This document shows positions 5,431-8,836 of a stretch of 8,836 bases of DNA, piece after piece (the stretch's first letter is position 1; each line of letters begins with the position of its first letter). The stretch is from DASYDU01 sp031403315. GTDB taxonomy: Bacteria > Planctomycetota > Planctomycetia > Pirellulales > Lacipirellulaceae. The stretch covers positions 1 through 8,836 of the forward strand of contig JANNTD010000049.1 in the NCBI GenBank assembly GCA_031403315.1. The letters are read 5' to 3'. The notes beneath the pieces were generated by a model that was given only the letters and a program-made list of their open reading frames with translations, had not been told where the DNA came from and searched no databases. The position numbers were made by a program, and so were the translations under genes.

Positions 5431-7362
5431 ATGAGGCAAATGCTTGTTACGACGTTGCTGATCGCGGCCATCGGCAGCTTGGCGGGCGCGCAGTCCCAGG
5501 TGTTAGTGATCGCGGGCAATAATTCAGCCGAAACGCGCTGGAAGCACGCGGTCAGCGATTTGAAATGCACAGTGCTCGACGGTGCAAAGTCGAGCACGTT
5601 CAGCGTGACCACAGCCCGCAGCAATGCACAGAAGATCCAGGAAGCGTTGGCCGCAGGCTATTGCGTGCTGCTGCCGCCGGACCGCATCGCCATTGCCGAC
5701 CACGACAACGATCAAATTGACATCAAGTGGCCGGAGAAGTATGGCCTGGCTCTGGTGGGCACTGGGATAACTGATGTGCTGGTTCGAACTGCCGCGAACC
5801 AAAACGGCATCGGCGGCACCGAGCACGTCTCCGCGTTGGTTCACATCGACAATCCGCTGCGAGAAGATTACGACGAGTGCATGTTGCAATATAGCGGTTA
5901 CGGCGGAGAGATCGCCTGCTGTTTTATCGGGGCGCACTCCGATTTCGGACGGACGGCCGAAGCCATGTTCGACGCCGACCAAAATGCCCAGGTGGCCATC
6001 CGGTTTCTCAATACGGCTTCGTCCCCGCCGGGCAACAAAATGCTCGGCACCGCTCACATCACCAACTGTCAAATCGGCTGCCAGTTTACGTACGACACGC
6101 TGGAAAATCACACCGACCACATGGAGTGGAATTGGCTGGGGTTTCGGTTCGTCAAAACACACTACCAAGTGCTCAACTGTCAGTCGATGGACCACCACAT
6201 CAACATGTACACCAACAGCGGTTCGCCGACGGACGTGGCATTCGATTTCCAGAAAGGCGGCGATTTACTGGTCGACTACGCCTACGCGCCCAACGGAACG
6301 CTGCTGCGAGTCGGCGACGCGGTCGCCACGAACCAGGGCGACTTCCGCTTCACCAAGATTCGGATGGACGCCAACATCTCGACCGGCGACGACACGATCC
6401 TGCTCGACAACCAGGACATGAGCAGCGAAATCAGCGTGCGAATCGGTGGGCTGCTGGCGAGCGAGAATTTCAATACTCGCCAATTGTTCAGGAGCAAGAG
6501 CGGCGCCGGCAGGCTGGACCTGCAGGTCGATGTGGCCAATCTCGGCTCCGAAAGAGCTGCCTATCCGATGCGGCCCATTCGAGGCCAGGCGGTCGACGAC
6601 TACTACGAGACGCGCCCATTTCCCTCGACGAAACTATGGTTCGATCCGAACAATCGAGGATCGGGGTGGGCCGTGTCAGGCACGAAGGTCGTGGAGGCCG
6701 GCGACCTGGCCGGCACGCAGGCGTTCAGTCAACAGACGTCGGCGGGCCCGACGCTCGTGGCGGATGGCTGCAATTGGAGAGATTGCATTTCGCGCGAGTC
6801 GAGCGATGGGCCGCTCTGGGACCAGTCGCCGTCGGAGCTGGCCAGTATCAACGATCTGACGATCATGGCGGTAGCCCACACCGAGTCGGTTGCGCCGGGG
6901 ACCAAAGTGTTGTTGTCCTACGAGAATGCCGACGGGTCCGATCGAAGTGGTTTCCAAATCAAACGGGCGGCCGACAAGATTGTATTCGAGGTGGGGGCCG
7001 ACGACGTGACGTCGACCAACTCCATCGAGGCGTTCCGCTGGTATCTCATCGTCGCTCGGCGTGATGGTTCGACCGGCCGGCTCTACGTGACGGTCGACGG
7101 CGTAACCACCAGCGAAGTGGCCAATCACACTGCGGGGGCGATTGCCGATCCGACCGGGCCGCTAGTGATTGCGGCCGAGGTCAGCAATTCCACCGGTAGC
7201 TTCGTCTCGGCCAATCACTGGACGCGACAGATCGGCCCGATCTTGATCGACCTCGACTTTTGGGCCGGCGACGACAATCGGAACGGAGAATTGGAAGTCG
7301 GCGAACCCGCCGCGCAATATCTCGAACGGTTGCACTACTTGCGGCAATGGGGCGTGTGGTGA
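5431..7362 (+). CDS. Secreted beta-helix protein with LamG-like C-terminal domain and EF-hand loop
   Basis: A 643-residue exported protein, or 695 positions if the TGA at 7360 is crossed. The ATG at 5431 is chosen because AGGA lies 10 bases upstream and a signal peptide starts there (MRQMLVTTLLIAAIGSLAGA, cleavage after A20). A longer in-frame start at 5338 would place 31 non-hydrophobic residues in front of the signal. Residues of about 50-390 have the pattern of a right-handed parallel beta-helix of the pectate-lyase-like type (AQKIQEALAAGYCVLLPPD, then Asn- and Gly-rich rungs such as MLGTAHITNCQIGCQFTYDT). From about 396 (TKLWFDP) a jelly-roll LamG/concanavalin-like domain follows (DLTIMAVAHT, FRWYLIVARRDGSTGRLYV). 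Residues 614-625, DDNRNGELEVGE, form a full EF-hand calcium loop. A polysaccharide- or surface-binding role is likely, but the substrate is unknown. No lyase active-site residues can be assigned. Confidence 0.85.
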   Translation: MRQMLVTTLLIAAIGSLAGAQSQVLVIAGNNSAETRWKHAVSDLKCTVLDGAKSSTFSVTTARSNAQKIQEALAAGYCVLLPPDRIAIADHDNDQIDIKWPEKYGLALVGTGITDVLVRTAANQNGIGGTEHVSALVHIDNPLREDYDECMLQYSGYGGEIACCFIGAHSDFGRTAEAMFDADQNAQVAIRFLNTASSPPGNKMLGTAHITNCQIGCQFTYDTLENHTDHMEWNWLGFRFVKTHYQVLNCQSMDHHINMYTNSGSPTDVAFDFQKGGDLLVDYAYAPNGTLLRVGDAVATNQGDFRFTKIRMDANISTGDDTILLDNQDMSSEISVRIGGLLASENFNTRQLFRSKSGAGRLDLQVDVANLGSERAAYPMRPIRGQAVDDYYETRPFPSTKLWFDPNNRGSGWAVSGTKVVEAGDLAGTQAFSQQTSAGPTLVADGCNWRDCISRESSDGPLWDQSPSELASINDLTIMAVAHTESVAPGTKVLLSYENADGSDRSGFQIKRAADKIVFEVGADDVTSTNSIEAFRWYLIVARRDGSTGRLYVTVDGVTTSEVANHTAGAIADPTGPLVIAAEVSNSTGSFVSANHWTRQIGPILIDLDFWAGDDNRNGELEVGEPAAQYLERLHYLRQWGVW

Positions 7363-7518
7363 ACGCTCCACAGCAACGGGCTGACACGTGATTGCCGCGG
7401 CGGCACGCAATCCGCAACTCTGGTCGCCGATCCGGGCATCTTCACGTTCGCCGATGGCGACACGGTCGACGTGATTGCCGGCGGCGCCACAATTCCGCTC
7501 TGGCTGAGCGGGCCGTGA
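7363..7518 (+). pseudogene. In-frame coding remnant after the TGA of the beta-helix gene
   Basis: Reading past the TGA at 7360-7362 in the same frame gives 51 sense codons before a second TGA at 7516-7518. They end with GIFTFADGDTVDVIAGGATI then PLWLSGP. About four in five of these codons end in G or C, as in the gene upstream, and the composition is protein-like. The terminator begins 30 bases later, where it would fit as the end of one longer gene. The simplest reading is that a TGG or CGA codon became TGA, or that the base is a sequence error. No start codon with a ribosome site supports a separate gene here. Readthrough cannot be excluded. Confidence 0.5.
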
Positions 7519-7547
7519 CGCTGCTGCATCGCATTTCCGAAAACGAA

Positions 7548-7586
7548 ACGAGCGCCTCCGTGTGAACGGAGGCGCTCGTCGTTTTT
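7548..7586. terminator. Strong rho-independent terminator, possibly bidirectional
   Basis: ACGAGCGCCTCCG (7548-7560) and CGGAGGCGCTCGT (7567-7579) pair perfectly over 13 bases around the loop TGTGAA, followed by CGTTTTT. An A-rich stretch, GAAAACGAAACG, precedes the left arm. The minus-strand transcript of the Gly/His-rich gene would therefore also see a hairpin followed by a T-rich stretch. It serves the beta-helix gene and probably the convergent gene too. Confidence 0.92.
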
Positions 7587-7766
7587 CAGGCCCGGCTTTA
7601 TAACCTGTCGCTGCGAGTCGCCGTGGCAACTGACGCCGCAACGGTGCGATTGTCAGGCTAGTGCGAGTCGCACGGACGTGTAGCGTGTGCCGTTTCAAGT
7701 TTTCCAGACCAAAACGACGAAAAATCCGCTACAGTTACGTGAAACGCGCTCTAAAAGCCTAACGTA
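7587..7766. other. Convergent intergenic stretch with a small palindrome
   Basis: No coding frame or RNA gene is supported. The only structure seen is the palindrome GTGCGAGTCGCAC (7661-7673), with six-base arms around one base. A related TGCGAGTCGC occurs about 50 bases earlier. Both lie downstream of the two flanking genes, so a promoter operator is not expected. Confidence 0.4.
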
Positions 7767-8288
7767 CTAAAACGCCCAGGCCGACGAGCTGCCGCCGGCG
7801 AAGAAGATCGTGGCGTGGATCTTCACGTTGCCATAACCGCCGCCGTGACCGCCGCCGCCATGACCGCCACCCGGCATGCCGCCGTAGCCGCCACCAGGCT
7901 GACCATTGCGCGGATTCTTGCCGCCCTTGCCCTTGTGGCCGCCGCCGATCCAGATGTCCGCCACGCCGGCGTACGACGAGTTCGAACCCTTGGCCGCGTG
8001 CTTGCCCTCGGCGAAGTAGCCGTTCTCCGAATGGGCGCCGCCGTTCGGGCCGTCGATCGTGGCGAACGAGTTGCCGAACACCTTCACCGACGAGCCGCCT
8101 TTGTAGCCCTGGCCGCGGACGGCGAGCGCCTCGTCATCCGACATCACGGCGAGTGACCCCAAGCCCATTTGTTCGAGCGCCTGCCGGCTGGGCCGGCCGC
8201 TCTCCGCGTGAGCCAACTGACTCACCATCGCACCAACCGAACCGATCGCAATCACCACACCAAATCCAATCCATCGTCGTACGCTCAT
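7767..8288 (-). CDS. Secreted Gly/His-rich protein with leader-like motif
   Basis: A 173-residue protein. The ATG at 8288 is supported by AGGAGA about 8 bases upstream and by the signal peptide it opens (MSVRRWIGFGVVIAIGSVGA, cleavage near AHA at residue 28); a longer frame to 8369 lacks these. After export the chain starts with a short helix-prone stretch and MGLGSLAVMSDDEALAVRG (41-59), which recalls the ...DDEL..V.GG leaders of bacteriocin-type peptides. Residues 60-114 are Gly-, Ser- and Asn-rich with alternating hydrophobics. Residues 115-153 are low-complexity, with GGGH, KGKGGK and HGGGGHGGGY. The end, NVKIHATIFFAGGSSSAWAF, is hydrophobic. No Cys occurs. The function is unknown; the His/Gly segment could bind metal. 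No modification enzyme or transporter gene is nearby. Confidence 0.85.
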   Translation of the reverse strand: MSVRRWIGFGVVIAIGSVGAMVSQLAHAESGRPSRQALEQMGLGSLAVMSDDEALAVRGQGYKGGSSVKVFGNSFATIDGPNGGAHSENGYFAEGKHAAKGSNSSYAGVADIWIGGGHKGKGGKNPRNGQPGGGYGGMPGGGHGGGGHGGGYGNVKIHATIFFAGGSSSAWAF

Positions 8289-8336
8289 CGCAGTCTCTCC
8301 TAAGTAGAATGGCGCCCCCGCGTCCTGAATCGAAGG

Positions 8337-8354
8337 GATCGGGACGTCCCGGTC
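8337..8354. promoter_or_regulatory. Palindrome upstream of the Gly/His-rich gene
   Basis: CGGGACGTCCCG (8340-8351) is a perfect 12-base palindrome. Extending it to GATCGGGACGTCCCGGTC (8337-8354) adds two more matched pairs with one mismatched pair. It lies about 50 bases before the ATG at 8288, where an operator would sit. No clear -35/-10 pair was found around it. Confidence 0.35.
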
Positions 8355-8502
8355 CACAACTCTGGCCAACGCCGATTAAAACGCGAACGACAAAAACCGT
8401 CAACGCGAATCGCATTTTCGGCCGCATCGCGGAGTGCGAAACTTCAGCGCGGCGCGAAACGCGCAGGCTACGCAAGATCGGCGGCGTCAGAACGACGAGA
8501 GC

Positions 8503-8836
8503 TTAAACGCCGTCGCGCGTCAGCGTGTTGTCGAAGTGAGAATGCCAAATGCCCCAGTCGGCTTCTTGGATCACGCCATTGTCATCGCCATCGGCTCGCA
8601 GGTCAGTCGTCGAACCCAGCGTGTCCGCCCAGATCGTGTAGTCATCTGCGCCCACATTTCCGCTGTCGTCGATAACCCCGTTGCCGTTGTAGTCGCCAAG
8701 CAGATCAAATACGGCATCCGCGACTGCTCCCGCCCGCCACGCGACGGACGTCGGCCCCGCGATGCCGCGCAGGGTCAGCGAAGCAATCAATTTGGCCAAC
8801 ACGAATCCCGGCGATGAAATCTGGCTGCCCGCGTGG
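8503..8836 (-). CDS. C-terminal part of a dockerin-like protein, start beyond the window
   Basis: The minus-strand frame is open from the right edge to a TAA at 8505-8503; the first internal GTG (8802) is not the start. The readable 110 residues begin with a hydrophobic, alanine-rich stretch. They end in a type I dockerin-like module with two calcium loops: DYNGNGVID, followed by the helix DDYTIWADTLG, and DGDDNGVIQEAD, followed by WGIWHSHFDNTL. Similar two-loop modules end many planctomycete secreted proteins, where the partner is usually unknown and no cellulosome is implied. The first loop carries about seven extra residues (DSGNVGA) before its helix. What the main domain does cannot be seen. 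The 214 bases between it and the Gly/His-rich gene hold a palindrome and a weak hairpin (8452-8464). Confidence 0.85.
   Translation of the reverse strand, partial: HAGSQISSPGFVLAKLIASLTLRGIAGPTSVAWRAGAVADAVFDLLGDYNGNGVIDDSGNVGADDYTIWADTLGSTTDLRADGDDNGVIQEADWGIWHSHFDNTLTRDGV

Noticed and set aside
5524..6198. A 224-codon minus-strand frame inside the beta-helix gene
   Set aside because: Antisense shadow of a gene with a signal peptide and ribosome site; no family resemblance or start context.
7360..7362. Selenocysteine codon at the in-frame TGA
   Set aside because: No redox-type context is present, only a four-base-pair GTGG/CCAC stem is seen nearby, and the LamG-like domain already ends here. 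A nonsense change or sequence error is simpler.
7162..7698. A 178-codon minus-strand frame across the end of the beta-helix gene and the terminator
   Set aside because: It reads through the perfect terminator hairpin and is rich in Arg and Pro with no motif, as expected for noncoding high-GC sequence.
7845..7912. Repeat array in the glycine-rich coding segment
   Set aside because: The GCC-rich periodicity simply reflects Gly codons of the secreted protein; it is not a separate DNA element.

Overview
The window looks like chromosomal DNA of a high-GC planctomycete, most likely of the Pirellula/Lacipirellula type. No rRNA or marker gene is present, so this placement rests on gene families. They are a Tat-exported Gfo/Idh/MocA oxidoreductase with a CQKP motif, 24-residue leucine-rich repeats of the ITDAGL type, an ECF sigma factor followed by a very long membrane anti-sigma-like protein, a small membrane protein with a WRFTLRSLF-like tail, a secreted beta-helix/LamG-like protein, and a C-terminal dockerin-like module. 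Short degenerate repeats between genes, including heptads, also fit this group.

Layout. Positions 1-575 (minus) hold the N-terminal part of a secreted leucine-rich-repeat protein that runs off the left edge. A 194-base divergent region with candidate promoters separates it from a Tat-signal oxidoreductase (770-2116, plus). The oxidoreductase converges on a minus-strand regulatory pair: ECF sigma factor (4541-3855), then membrane anti-sigma-like protein (3843-2239). A small membrane protein of unknown function (5201-4746, minus) lies upstream of the pair. Divergent from it is a secreted beta-helix/LamG-like protein (5431-7362, plus). Its reading frame continues past the TGA for 51 more coding-looking codons, and a very strong rho-independent terminator follows (7548-7586). 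On the right are a secreted Gly/His-rich protein with a leader-like motif (8288-7767, minus) and the C-terminal end of a dockerin-like protein that enters from the right edge (8836-8503, minus).

How the genes relate. The only clear functional unit is the sigma/anti-sigma pair. The sigma stop and the anti-sigma start lie 11 bases apart with no Shine-Dalgarno sequence, so coupled translation is likely. The anti-sigma-like protein has one membrane span and a large outer helical domain with an LTxxQ-like motif, which suggests an envelope sensor. Most other products carry export signals, so the window mainly encodes envelope or extracellular functions. No phage, insertion sequence, CRISPR array, tRNA or rRNA was seen.

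The most unusual points are three. The last 25 residues of the sigma factor are encoded entirely by a heptad-built inverted repeat. The beta-helix protein gene appears to be cut by an in-frame TGA. Different short tandem repeat families occupy each gap around the sigma operon.
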